The translations under genes and the position numbers were made by a program. Positions 10,601 through 21,694 of a stretch of 64,000 nt of DNA are shown piece after piece. This stretch comes from Opisthorchis felineus (taxonomy: Eukaryota > Platyhelminthes > Trematoda > Opisthorchiida > Opisthorchiidae), in NCBI GenBank assembly GCA_004794785.1, contig SJOL01004833.1, positions 84,948-148,947 on the forward strand, written 5' to 3'. The notes under the pieces were generated by a model, which was given only the letters and a program-made list of their open reading frames with translations, searched no databases and was not told the origin of the DNA. How positions within the stretch are numbered: the first letter of the stretch is position 1; the number at the start of each line of letters is the position of its first letter.

Positions 10601-12279
10601 TGTCAGATGTCCGGAGCTCTAATAAGAGAAAAACTCGAGTCCAGTACATCTTCCACCTTTTGTTATGAACCCACCGAAAACATTACCGTAGCAGAGGTGA
10701 AGGACTATTCAAACAACAGTATGATGTAAACGCGAATTTTTTGGGTCTGTTCAACTTCACAATTAACTGCCTGCCTGTTTCCTATGAAGGCATCAAATAT
10801 GAATGACGGAATTAGTATATTCCGGCAACTATTTTCTATCTGGTGACGAATTAGACCAGAGTTAACACCCGCTTCACATTCCAGTTCACTGAGAAGCATT
10901 CACACGAACTAGAACTAGAAATCATGAGAACCACACTCTTCAGTTTTCGAAACTCCGTGTGCAGCCTCTCAGCAAAAGAGTTCGGGAAAGGAATGGGGAT
11001 GGGAACTTCAACCGCCTTGATTCACTTCGTTGATTTGGTGGGTAGGCGCAACAGGTTGAACGTCCCTTTGGCAGTACTCGACACGCTTTCCTACAACTGA
11101 AAAAATCCCTAGTTTAGAGTAACCAATTTGAGCTTACGCCCAAAGCTCTACGTCACACTAAGCTCCATTCAACAGCAGACGCGTACGAAAGATAGTCCCA
11201 ATAGGCAGAGAAACTACAGATTTTCAACCAGTGATGAGTCGACTAGGTTTGAAAGTTCACTGCGAGAAAGTTACCAGTGAAGGAATCCAGAACCACTGCA
11301 TCATCTGCCACCTACAGCCCGGCTCCTTCAGAGCCTATACAGTCGTTGTGGTAGTTTATTCAATGCGAGCGAATCCTGAACTCAAAATCCTGCCGAGGAT
11401 GGCTCTGTCGTGGGTAAGGAAAATCGGAGATTTAGGTCAGTACCAAAGCAAAGGCCAATATCAAAGCAAACATGATATCCATGCCACCTATTGAGCTCAT
11501 CACTACAATTGGCACTTCTTTACGCTGCGTGCAAATATGTCTGTCGATCGCCGCTTTTGGAAGTCACCAAAAAGACACATTTTTGAAACCGATGCACCTC
11601 GCCTCCTGAGAAAGTGATTCCAGTAAAACGGGTTGTTTTGCGGTAGTTTTACTGCATTTTTTTACATAACAAACTGTTATTCGTCCACCAGTGCGTACGA
11701 CAAGACCTGCAGATTCAGAACTTAAGTTCTGAGGAGAAAGTACCACGTGACTGTGAAGCCTCTGATTACCCTTTAACGTCTGATCACGTTGAGATGGGTG
11801 GTTTCGAAAAATTAAAGGCCCGAAACTTCAGTTGACATCAAAGCACGAAATGTGCGCGAATAAAATTTCAAAACAATTGGAGTTGAGAACTTAATGACTT
11901 ACGAGAGTTGGGTTGCTTTTCAGCGCCAAATGTATGTGACCTGATTTCACTGTACCACTCGTTGACTATTCGTTCGGCTGAAAAATCGAAAATAACGATT
12001 GTTAAGGCATGCTGTCTCACAAGACAAACACTGTGGTGGAGGAAGACCTCTCTGGAAATAATGCCCCTACATTAAAGAAAAGCTTTGAGTTCGAGAACAC
12101 TCTTGTTAAATTGCACCGTCTCATCTTACCTTCCAAGCTTGTTTGAAAGTGACCAGGTCTTATGTAACTTGACGCGTGTTACTATGAGGATATTGTTGAA
12201 TGGTCCGTTGTGTGAGGAGATTTGGTAACTTTCAATGAGTATTTCGCCCTGTAAGTGAATCCCGTCTTTGATAAAAATC
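7650..12279. other. Long stretch with one Penelope fragment only
   Basis: Apart from the tail fragment at 10.1-10.2 kb, I see no supported gene, RNA or repeat. Frames such as 8883-9242 and 9622-9945 have no recognisable motif. Confidence 0.5.
10135..10225 (+). mobile_element. Penelope-like tail fragment
   Basis: DITLVSGETFATTLPSSVNR, a diverged copy of the same C-terminal tail. Confidence 0.45.
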
Positions 12280-12555
12280 CGAGAAGCGCTATACAGCTGT
12301 TCTGTCCTAATGTGAAATCTTCAGCATTGCGCATTTCACGAAACTCCGTAAAGGAGAAGCGAACCTGCAAAGTACCGTTTGGCCACCGGCGGCTGATCAG
12401 CAGCGTGACTGACTCGCACTGAGAATATTGCGTCACTCATCCTTCAAGCACGGGATCAAAATCAGGTTGTCCTACTTGTTGAATAGCTCATCGAGTGACG
12501 CCTCCATTAAAAATCGCCATATCTCGCACTACCACCAATCCATAAGTAGCTCAGA
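12280..12555 (-). mobile_element. SINE-B copy, long form
   Basis: Minus strand starts with a 5' module (GAGCTACTTATGG and GTGACGCAATATTCTC), then CTGATCAGCCGCCGG, a degraded tRNA-like part and the ACAGCTGTATAGCGC end. Confidence 0.58.
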
Positions 12556-12956
12556 TAAAAAACAAAATTCAGCTGAGTGACTAGTCGTCAACGTGAGTGA
12601 CAATCAACGGATGTGCGATTAGATGGTTGTTCTAAAAAGCAGGATGTACAGGCTAAATAGGAGGGGTTCTGAAGTTCAGAATTCACCAACAGAGAAGTGA
12701 TTATTACTATGCCGAAAAAGTTGGTATTAGAAGGAAGAGACGGAGAAATGCAAAGGGGAAAACGTAGCTGATTAAACGGAATGGTCTTCAACAAGCTTGA
12801 TGTACAGTGTAGTGGAAATCTGGCAAACCCAACGAGGTGCTTTAAGGAAATAGCCAACAGCAAAATAGTAGAAAGGCGAACTTCAAACCATCCTGGCATG
12901 AAGTGCTTCAGAATGGTCAAGCGTGGGTACTACGGATAAAACAGCTTAGAATGAAT

Positions 12957-13107
<151 letters not shown>

Positions 13108-13109
13108 TT

Positions 13110-13755
13110 CATCGTCATAACGAATGCCACATGAAGCAATCGTGGCTACGAGGTCTGGAAAAGCCTTCGACGAGATATCGCCTACCGGTGGACGGAGTTA
13201 ATCGGTGGGTGTATCGGGAGCTCTGGATAGCTAGCCTTAACCGAAAAAGAGTGTGTCATTAGTTCTCTTTGGGTCACAAAATGCATGGTGTCCTTTGCTG
13301 TCTTGCAGACCACGTTTTTGTTCACAACCAAAGCTTATGGATAGGGACCTAGTATTCCGTCTGATCAGCCAAAAAGTACACTGCTTGCACAACGCCGGTG
13401 TCAGAAAAGTCAGTTACAGTGCTTAAGCTTGTTTGCGTGTCCAGACATGATGTTCGGTACATCCAGATGGCGGCAGTGGGGAAGGGCTAACAAGCTCGAA
13501 TTCAATGCAAAATTTCCTAGGTTTGCAGCATCGAAGAATGAAAGCTGGGCACTGTTTATGGGTTCTGGCGAGACCTTAACTCGAATCCAGTTCTCTTTTT
13601 TTCGGTGCACACCAACAAGAGTAATCTCGCCTGGAGAAGAGGACACTTGTTATAACGGGATTGATGTAAATACGATTTCACAATCGTCGCAACATTCCCT
13701 TGCACAATGACTTCTTTAAGTCCTTATTGTTGTTTTTTTCCTTCCTTCATAGAAC
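13110..13755. other. No recognised feature
   Basis: Overlapping short frames at 13410-13710 are shadows without domain signatures. Confidence 0.5.
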
Positions 13756-13935
13756 ACTGAAAAAATAGGTGGAGACACGAACCTTCTGATCGAAAAGTCC
13801 GTGGTTCGAACCTGATAAGGCGTCTCGACCGTTCCTGTCTAGGTTTGGGCAATCTGGCAGTATCTCAGCTTTCGTACTTCCTTCGAGCGGTACAGACACT
13901 GGGTACCGGAAATGGGTCACAGCTGAACGATTGTC
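13756..13935 (+). mobile_element. SINE-A copy
   Basis: B box GTGGTTCGAACC at about 13801, then CTCGACC, CTGTCTAGGTTTGGGC and CTGGCAGTATCTCAGC. It is followed by a TTATTATTATTG tail. The A-box end is degraded. Confidence 0.62.
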
Positions 13936-14230
13936 ATTACTATTATTATTGTTATTGTATACTTAGGTGACAAACCATATCCACACTTAACGCTATGACT
14001 CCAATGCGGGAAGCTCCCAGATTGGTTCCTGATCAGGATGTTGAATTATTAAGGTCTTGCTGTGCACGTTCGAGAAATATCTGGACTGAAAGGGGACCGC
14101 ATAAGGACGTCATAAGGAACTGTGAGTGATCAGCAGAACACCGCTGAATTGAAGACAGTGACGTTGTTTGAGAATAGGGTAGTTTTCAGAAGAGTTTTGG
14201 TAAACAGCCAGCGGAGTTTTCTTGAAATGG

Positions 14231-14910
14231 ACTGCTCACAGGTTTACTGAAAACTTTTTCGACAGCCTAAGACTGGTTTCACCCTTCAGCTTTGGGCCCA
14301 TCAGCTGGGCACAGCCCCAGAGCCTCCGTTAACCTCACGCTCTAAGTAAATCTTGAATGAATGGAAATCACCAACTACTCTCTTTGAATACCAATTTGGT
14401 TATAAATGGAAACTCAACTGAGTCCCAGCTTAATCTATCGTTTATGGCATTCTTCAACTGAATGCGCTGCACAAAGGCCGCCTCGTGTTTCAGTTGGTAC
14501 GATATTCGAGATATCGCAGTATATTTTCATAAAGGAAACGACTCACAAGTTGCTGATAACTCAACAACAGACCACGACCGGTTTCACTCTTCTTCGCGCT
14601 CATCAGGTAGGCGCAGTATCCGAGGTACCTTAAAACTTATGTTCCGATTGAACACAACCAGGACAAATAACGTTTTTCAAGGTGAACCATATCTTATCAG
14701 AAACGCGAGGTTCAGCTGCGATTCAGTTGAGTATTCCGTTAATACCAGCTTAAGTTGCAGCTGAGTACTAGTTGCGTTCAATTTGGCATTTAAATCAAAC
14801 ATCAAGCTGACACAAACTGAGGGATCGCACCTACTTAATAATCCCAAGAAGGGCGAAACTGTTCATGTGCTGTCGATTTTTCCGCATCCTCATGAGTAGT
14901 ATGTTCTTCC
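14231..14910. mobile_element. Hammerhead repeat F (tandem dimer plus inverted copy)
   Basis: Two minus-oriented copies in direct tandem (ribozyme-like at 14265-14310 and 14570-14612; equivalent ACTGGT/ACCGGT positions 305 bp apart), followed by a decayed plus copy (14829-14870, CTTAATAATCCCAAGAAG then GGCGAAAC). The 305-bp period gives the monomer length. Confidence 0.72.
14570..14612 (-). ncRNA. Hammerhead ribozyme, second of a tandem pair
   Basis: Core CTGATGAG, GAAA and ACCGGT intact; stem I GCCTAC/GTGGTC has one mismatch; stem II is weakened (GCGC against GAGT). It lies 305 bp from a more decayed copy in the same orientation (14265-14310). Confidence 0.58.
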
Positions 14911-15127
14911 TTCTTCACCGTTCGCTAAGCCATCTGAGGTGTTCTGAATGCACAACCGCGTTACGCTAAGTTTAGACATAACTGCGAGAAAGAACGGTCG
15001 GTGATAAACCACAAAGTGCCAAACCAGACCCATGGTAAGCGCGGGATAGTTTCAAAGATTTCGGTGAAAATTTCAACAGGAAAAACGACTTTCACAACGT
15101 TCTTCAGGACGCCGGGATAATACTTAC

Positions 15128-15340
15128 CGCTCACAGTCGGACGCCCGAAATTCATGTAGAAATTCTCACCGATTGTAGGATCTCCGAATGTAATTATTGT
15201 CTGTGACAGTGCCATTCGATTGGCAAGAGCCTGTGCCTTTTGAACTAGGTGTGGATCAACACGCACTGGCGGACATCCGTGCAGTTTTCGAAGCCTGGTG
15301 TGGTGAAAATATTTGGTAATACATTTTATTCGCTGTGGTT
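15128..15340 (-). CDS. CAP/SCP-domain (venom-allergen-like / GAPR-1-like) exon
   Basis: 213-nt internal exon of a CAP-superfamily (SCP/TAPS) gene. The reading contains HHTRLRKLHGCPPVRVDPHL, corresponding to the usual HNxxR-x2-HG-x-PPL start of the CAP domain, then AQALANRMA (helix AQxWA-x2-LA) and IGENFYMNF, the GEN motif with the conserved glutamate. Acceptor: CTCCTTTTACTGGGCTAACAG; donor: GTAAGTATT, leaving phase 1. The first position of HN is HT here. The rest of the domain (WY and GHFTQ blocks) was not found in the window, so neighbouring exons are far away or missing. Flatworm CAP proteins are secreted (group 1) or cytosolic (group 2, GAPR-1-like); no signal peptide lies in this exon. 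A degenerate pentanucleotide array starts about 30 bp upstream in the adjoining intron. Confidence 0.72.
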
Positions 15341-15371
15341 CTGTTAGCCCAGTAAAAGGAGATGAAAGCAC

Positions 15372-15710
15372 TGGGCACTAGGTTATTATGACTGTACCAT
15401 GACTGTACTATGAATATACTACACCGTACTATACTATACTGTACTATACCATGCTAAAGTACGCCATACTTACTGTACTGCACTACATTATACTACACTA
15501 TACCGTACTACACTAAACTATAGCATACTGTACTATATTATACTATGCATTACCATGCCATACTATGCTGTACTGTACTGTACTGCACTGTACTATACAA
15601 TGCCATGCCATACTACATATACTATCCTATACTGTATTGTACTGTACTACGCTAAACTATACCACACTTTACTTTGCTATACTATGCTATAATCTACCAT
15701 ACTGTATTTG
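15372..15710 (+). repeat. Degenerate ACTAT-type pentanucleotide array
   Basis: Runs of TACTATACTGTACTATACC-like 5-bp units with many substitutions, starting about 30 bp upstream of the CAP exon acceptor. Confidence 0.85.
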
Positions 15711-16184
15711 ATTCTGTTCTTCTACTCTCGTTGTGTACAGCGTGATTCCCCATTTTGTTCTTCCGTTTTGGGGGCTATACCTCCTTTCTTGTTGTGACAT
15801 TTGACCTTGTCATCGCACGTCTAGTTTAAATCAACCTTGTAAGCTTCACTATCTCGTGGCCAAATTGTCTTGATTTGGTGTGAATTTTTAGGTAGGCGTA
15901 TTGTCTCCTACTTTCCTATTTGTACAGGATCCCATTTGGAATCAGCATTTCCTAACCAGGTGTATAGGAGCCAGCGTAATTTGGGCTTCGTACACTTTCA
16001 TTATTCTGTTGTAACGCCTCTTTTATACACCTCCACCATCGACCAAGATCTGAGGTCCGTATGTTTTGTTACTTTATTCTTGTATTCATAGTGTCGCATT
16101 TGTTGATAAGTCTCCATGTGAACGACTTGACATTTAGGGTTTTGCGCGCAATTCAACGTGGCCCACCTGACTGCTGGAAACAGT

Positions 16185-16384
16185 CAAAAACTATACTGTA
16201 CTATACCATACTATACTGTACGATACGATACTATACCACAGTATACTATATTAAACTGTACTATATTACTATATTATAGCACTATTATAGTACTATTATA
16301 GTACTATAGTACTATATTATATTATACCACACTATGCCATACCATGCTGTGCCGTACTATGCTATACTGTATCATACTGTAATA
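16185..16384 (+). repeat. Degenerate ACTAT-type array, left half
   Basis: Same 5-bp unit type, including an AT-rich TAGTACTATTAT section. It is split from the right half by a SINE-A insertion. Confidence 0.83.
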
Positions 16385-16577
16385 CGGGGGTGAAATGGCT
16401 TAGTGGTTAGGGCGCGAATTTACTGACAGGAAGATCCGTGGTTCGAACCCGACCTCTGCTTCTCGACTTCCCCTGTCTATACTTGGGAAACCTGGCAATA
16501 TCCCAGCTCTCGTGCTTCCTTCTGGTGGCATGGTAGCTAGGCACCGAAAGGGTGTTACAGCTGGACGATTTTTTATG
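16385..16577 (+). mobile_element. SINE-A copy, nested in pentanucleotide array
   Basis: A-box-like TGGCTTAGTGGTTAGGGCG and B box GGTTCGAACCC give a clear pol III promoter. The body ends GGGTGTTACAGCTGGACG with a short T run. CTGTAATA occurs at both ends (16377-16384 and 16578-16585), a possible target-site duplication. Confidence 0.75.
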
Positions 16578-16890
16578 CTGTAATATGCTACAATATACCA
16601 TACTATACTACACTATACTGCCTTGTACTCTACTGTCCTATGCTACACTATACTATGCTGTACTGTACTCTGCTATACTGTACTATAATCTGCTATACTA
16701 TATTGCACTATACCATAATATGCCGTACTCTACTCTACTATACCATGTCATACTATAGTATGGTATGCTATACTATACTATACCATACTGTACCAAGCCA
16801 CACTATGCTATACTAGTCTATACCATACTATTCTTTGCTGTACTGTACCATACATTACTTACTATACTACGACTGTACTGTACTGTAAAT
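16578..16890 (+). repeat. Degenerate ACTAT-type array, right half
   Basis: Continues the array after the SINE-A copy, ending at GACTGTACTGTACTG. Confidence 0.83.
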
Positions 16891-17157
16891 GCACGAGTTC
16901 TTCGTGAGGAGTGTCAAAGTTTTCTATCATATCTATTCCAAACAGATTATAAATTTCTGTGCGACACTGGTAAACAGGTCTGCAGCTGTTCTCTTTTGTT
17001 CATGAACATCAAGCTCAGTTTGATTTGTATTGACTAAAATGCCTGATTTAGGACCATCGTCGTCCCTATCATCACTAAAAGCAACACTAAATGAGAACAG
17101 TGGCGCTTAACTGGCGTACTACTAGGTCAGTTTATTTGAATAAAGCCCTATAAAGCA

Positions 17158-17500
17158 AATAGAAAAATGGGACAGGAAGGAAGAAGTATGGCTAGCCTAC
17201 AACAAACATCCGAGATATCTACACCTCCAAGATTCAGTCAGACAATCTGGAGAGGAACAGACAGCATGAAGGTCACTGCCACCGGTTAGCCACCATATAA
17301 TTCAGTGTCTCCAGCCAAGCAAAGGGAGGGTCACGTCGACCTCATCCTGGAAGGTGGCTGGTACCAACTGCATCCAGATTTTTCGTAACATTCATCATAA
17401 CCTTCTGTTGTGTCAGATTCTGTCCACATTTAGTTTTCCGTCACTCCGAATTAGGCACGGAAGGCTGCACTCGTCTCGTTAGGCGTAGGTAACTCAACTT
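17158..17500 (+). repeat. Repeat family R3, copy 1
   Basis: GGCTAGCCTACAACAAACAT ... CCAGCCAAGCAAAGGGAGGG ... CCTTCTGTTGTGTCAGATTC. About 340 bp, alignable with 25545-25880. It has no coding or structural signature that I recognise. Confidence 0.6.
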
Positions 17501-17844
17501 GCGTTACAGGTGGTCTAGCCGGATTAAATTGCCATGCTGGATGCATTCCGTGAGTCTGATTCATCCAGAACCCGTCTCCTGATCACTTTATTGCGAATTT
17601 GCTGGTTTCAACAGACTGCAGCTATAGCCGTGAGATATCGGTGGTCAGAGACCTGAAGATATCTCAGTCTCGTCCGTCGGCTGATGAACCAATCACGAGC
17701 AGACACATATGGACGTTCAAGCAAGCATGAAAATAGCGACAAACAATGCTGTTTGTGATCCAATAGAAAAACTAATAAAATGAAGTTTCCCCGAAGTGAA
17801 AGCCGTTCTTTTTGATCGATTTCCACGACCGCAACAAAAAGAAC

Positions 17845-17990
17845 AGCATCATTGCCACTAAAATCATTTAGCCGTCATATTGTTCAGTGTCTTCTGCCAA
17901 GCCAAGGGAAGACCATGTGGAACCCATCCTGAAAGGCGAAGATCACCAACAGCATCTGACCTGGGAATAGAATTTGGGGGGGGGGGAAGG
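17845..17990 (+). repeat. Repeat family R3, partial copy
   Basis: ATTGCCACTAAAATCATTTA through GGAACCCATCCTGAAAGGCG matches the middle of the R3 copies at 17.2 and 25.6 kb; it ends at a G-run. Confidence 0.52.
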
Positions 17991-18965
17991 GAAGCATCCA
18001 GGTGGGGACTATTGTCTTGGATCTTTCTGTTTGGGAACAAACGTAGACACCATTGGTTGATTGATTGATTGACTGATTGATTGATTAAATCTCATTGGTT
18101 TCTATTGTCCAGACATTTTTCAGCTTCTAGCGCTATGATCTTCCTTAACCAAGGGATTTAAACAGTTGAAACAATAAACAAGAAACAGGTGTGCAAATTT
18201 TTTCCGAGTTACTTCGAGGTATCCGCTCCGTTCTGGGTTCACTTCTGTATATTACGGTCACCGATGGAAGAAAGGTGTGATTCGTAGCAGTCTGGTCAGA
18301 TTAGCAGAACTGAATGAGCAGTCTTCCTTGTACTAAAGTTTGATCGGGTATTACAAAGCAGAAATGGGTGAGAATGTTGTTCATTATGTTGAAATACTTA
18401 AACGTTTTTGGCTTGTTTTTCATTCTGTCGGTTTGGGAGAGTAGGAGGAGATTCCAAAGTGAAAAACTTCGAATTGTGTCTCTCTTCTGGGTATGTCCTT
18501 GGGACACCACGTTTCACGTGATCATCTAATTAAACATTTTGGTCGCGATGACCGCATTGGTGTACGAGTACCTACCCTACTTACTGCATTGTCATCCAAC
18601 TCTCGATCGGATATTCAGACATGTGCTATTCAGAGTTAATCCCTTTCTCCGAGGTCAGTTGACGATAAATCGTGAATTTGCCTGAGTTGGAAACACAGTG
18701 AACCAGATTTCGGAACCGCTGTGTCTATCACTGGCTACACCACATTCATAGTGCGTGATTTTTTCAGGTTTTATGAACTCTCATATGGAGATGCTAGTAC
18801 GGAGAAAATATGGGCTGATCAAATCTACCTATATTTTCTGTCTTTTCCGGTTACCTGTCACCTGACAGATCCATCTGACCTCAATGTCACATCATTCAGC
18901 GTCCTGCAGGTGTTCTTCTGAGTTCTTATATTTAAATGAGGTACGAAAAACAAATGCTGCTTTAC

Positions 18966-19212
18966 CGAGAAAATGACATATTCCCCGCGTAACTTGTAGC
19001 TTGCAGGTGCCTTCGATTTCCCAACCACAGAGATGAGAACACAATCCAGAATCGATAGCTGGTCAGTAAGTTGAACATCATCTCTGCCGATAAAACGTTG
19101 TTTGGATACTTTTTCAATGTAGACCATCGTCCAACGCGCATCGCAGTTGTTTGGCCTGAATGCCTTCAGGTACGCCTCACTGCCATCGGTGACCGTAACT
19201 TTAAAAGAGGTA
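18966..19212 (-). CDS. Candidate internal exon, unrecognised protein
   Basis: An 82-codon open stretch with plausible splice borders: acceptor CTTACCTGTGGCAG, donor GTAAAG. The translation has a coding-like composition: VTVTDGSEAYLKAF, then CDARWTMVYIEKVSKQRF, then DQLSILDCVLISVV and YKLRGEYVIFS. I do not recognise the family. No partner exon was identified nearby. It is more protein-like than the surrounding chance frames, but this is a judgement from composition only. Confidence 0.33.
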
Positions 19213-19214
19213 CT

Positions 19215-20379
19215 GCCACAGGTAAGTCAATGCCGAAAACCCAGTACCAGCCTGTCAGCTGATATGGGCTTACTGACAACCACTTCATAATTCTAAGAAA
19301 TCTCTCCCCAACCTCTCCACCAAATGTATTGGTGGAACGAACAGAATACAACATATACCAACGAATCAGATGAATAGAAAATCAGGGCATTTTCAAAAAT
19401 ACCTCCTGATACAGAACAATACGCTTTCATTCTGCATACGTTCGCTTTCAAAACACTGAGAAGTAGCATCATGTTTTTAGAGCAGCATGCTCCTAAAGTC
19501 CGCAAAACTGGCCGAATGCTCCTGGTACTCCGCTCTCTTGAATTAATTCTACAAGAAGTTCTGCAGCTTCCTGGGGGAAACCAACTTAAACCTTTTGCTC
19601 GGACCGGTTTGTGTGACTGTACCTCTTTGAGAGGTTCGGTTACATTCTTCACTGAATATGTCTTGTTGAAAGTAAATTGTTTAAGAAGGTTGGCTGTTCA
19701 AGTATAAAACAGCAACTTCCTTTGGTAACTCCAACTGTTGTATCCTATCGAATGTCTCATCGACAAGCCAGAGACGAATCCGGGTCCCGCGGCTTATCCT
19801 GGTTCTGCTTTCAGAGAAGAACTGTCTGTGGGATCCAGACATGGTGCCAAATTCATTTTGGCCCAATAAAACAAAGCCGTTTCTCATCAGAGTATATGGT
19901 GATCTGGGTAGAATTAGTTAATTCGTTGGACGATCAAAAAACCAATCAGTGCAATCCGAACGAGGCAAAGGATCTTCACAGGAAATTTCCTCTCTTGAGC
20001 GGTGTATTTTGAAACATCTGGTACTTCGCCAGTCATTCTGGCGAACAATTGATGACGACCTCGAAGTTGGCACCTCAATTTATCAAGTTTTCTGCCATCC
20101 ACAGCCGTTCTTATTTCATCAGTCTTCTTGGAACCCACTCATGAAAGTTCGGTTTTGTGTTGCTCAGACGTAGTTGATGGAATTCATTACAAGCCTTTGT
20201 TAGAGAATGCCCACTGTCTGGCCATATCTCCAGGCCTTTCTGCCGTACGTGAATCTCTCCATCAACTAGACTGTTTAAAGGCGAAGTGACATCTCAACCA
20301 GAATCTACCGCAGCCTTGATTGTGCTCAGCAACTTACGTTTCATTCATCTGGGCAGGCGAGTCTACGTCGATCTCTCGA
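19215..20379. other. No recognised feature
   Basis: Several minus frames (19681-20138) have a retroelement-like feel, but no motif can be named. Confidence 0.4.
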
Positions 20380-20612
20380 AATGCACTCATTCACACACCA
20401 ATTTGGTTTTAAAGGGTGACTCAGTTGAATCCCACCTGAAGCAGTTTGGTGTGCAGATGAATGCAGTTGGCAACTTTCGTCTAAATTTGGTTCAAACAGA
20501 ACATAAGGTTGACGGAAACTCGGGGACTGCACCTACCTGACGACCTCGAAGTGGAAGAGTAGAACTGGTCGTGGGCTATCAGAGAGTCTTCAACAACCTT
20601 GTGAGTAGGTTT
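20380..20612 (+). mobile_element. Hammerhead repeat G
   Basis: Plus-oriented ribozyme at 20530-20576. The 5' stem I, GGTC and GTGGGC are intact, but the core is CTGACGAC and CGAAA is mutated. Its long stem II loop places it near the copies at 34 and 49 kb. The left 60 bp are minus-oriented body (ATGCACTCATTCACACACC). Confidence 0.65.
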
Positions 20613-21252
20613 ATTCAAGAAAGTACAACGAGTCCTGTTTTGTCAGTAAAGTTAAAAACAGTCTATGGGACGTGATGAACAAGAGCGTTCTTCAATTGCT
20701 GTTTCTGAAGAAAAGAACAACCCATGATTGAGGCCGGAGAACCCACTCCCTTGCTGAGGAGGAATTGTCTTATGGCACGAAATCGGTTTCATTCTAATTA
20801 GTTCTGTGGTTTCCGGGATATTTTGGAGGAAATCCAAACAATGTTGGCCGTATTTTCAGGTAGTATTACCTGCCAATTTCGCTTACAGCATTCAGCGTTC
20901 TGAGTGTGGTGAACCCATTTGAGACAACATCCTTGTAGTGTTCCACATCTGTGCACTTTACAGCAAAACGCTTCACATGAGTGTCAGTCAACTGGTTCTG
21001 TGTTATTGTCTCCAATCAACACTTACAAGTCTACAAGTCTACAAGGAGGCAGATAACCAGATGACCAGTGGAAGGTTGATTCGGGTGGATTTACTGGTGG
21101 GTCAGTTGACCAGAGAAATCGGGCGAATACCTATCCATACTTGGTCACAACACCAAGAAGCCAATGCCTCTTCGGATCGGAGAGGATGGAAGGAGATAAG
21201 GTAGCTCTGGGTCGTTCGTTCAGGTAAACGCTGCTTTGGAAGCGGACGAGGC

Positions 21253-21690
21253 TATTTTCATAAAGAAGACTACTCACAAGTTTGCTTAAAACTCCTAGAT
21301 AGCCCACGAACAGTTTCACCCTTATTGGGGCTATGATTGCGACAGGCACTCTCATTTGAATACAAATTTTGTTTTGACAGGAGCCTCAACTGAATCCAGC
21401 CGAATCTCCCGTTTATAATGGTCCGATACAACCAAATGTGGTGGGCTGAAGTAGAACATAAGGTTGGCGGAGACTCCACCCACCTGATGAGTCCCGAAAA
21501 GGGTGAAATCTGTCTGTCGAAAATTTTTAGTAACTTTGTGAGTAGTACCCTTTATGAAAATATATACCGCGATATCTCGAATATCGTACCAACTAAATCA
21601 TGAGGTGGCCTTTTTGTAGCACATTCAGTTGAAGGATATCATAAACGAGAGATTCAGTTGAGTCTCTGGACAAAAACCGATTGGTTATTT
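21253..21690. mobile_element. Hammerhead repeat H (foldback)
   Basis: Minus remnant at 21298-21340. The plus copy at 21478-21525 has an intact CTGATGAG (21484-21491), but stem III and the cleavage site are deleted. Plus-oriented body follows (CGATATCTCGAATATCGTACC). Confidence 0.66.
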
Positions 21691-21694
21691 CGGG

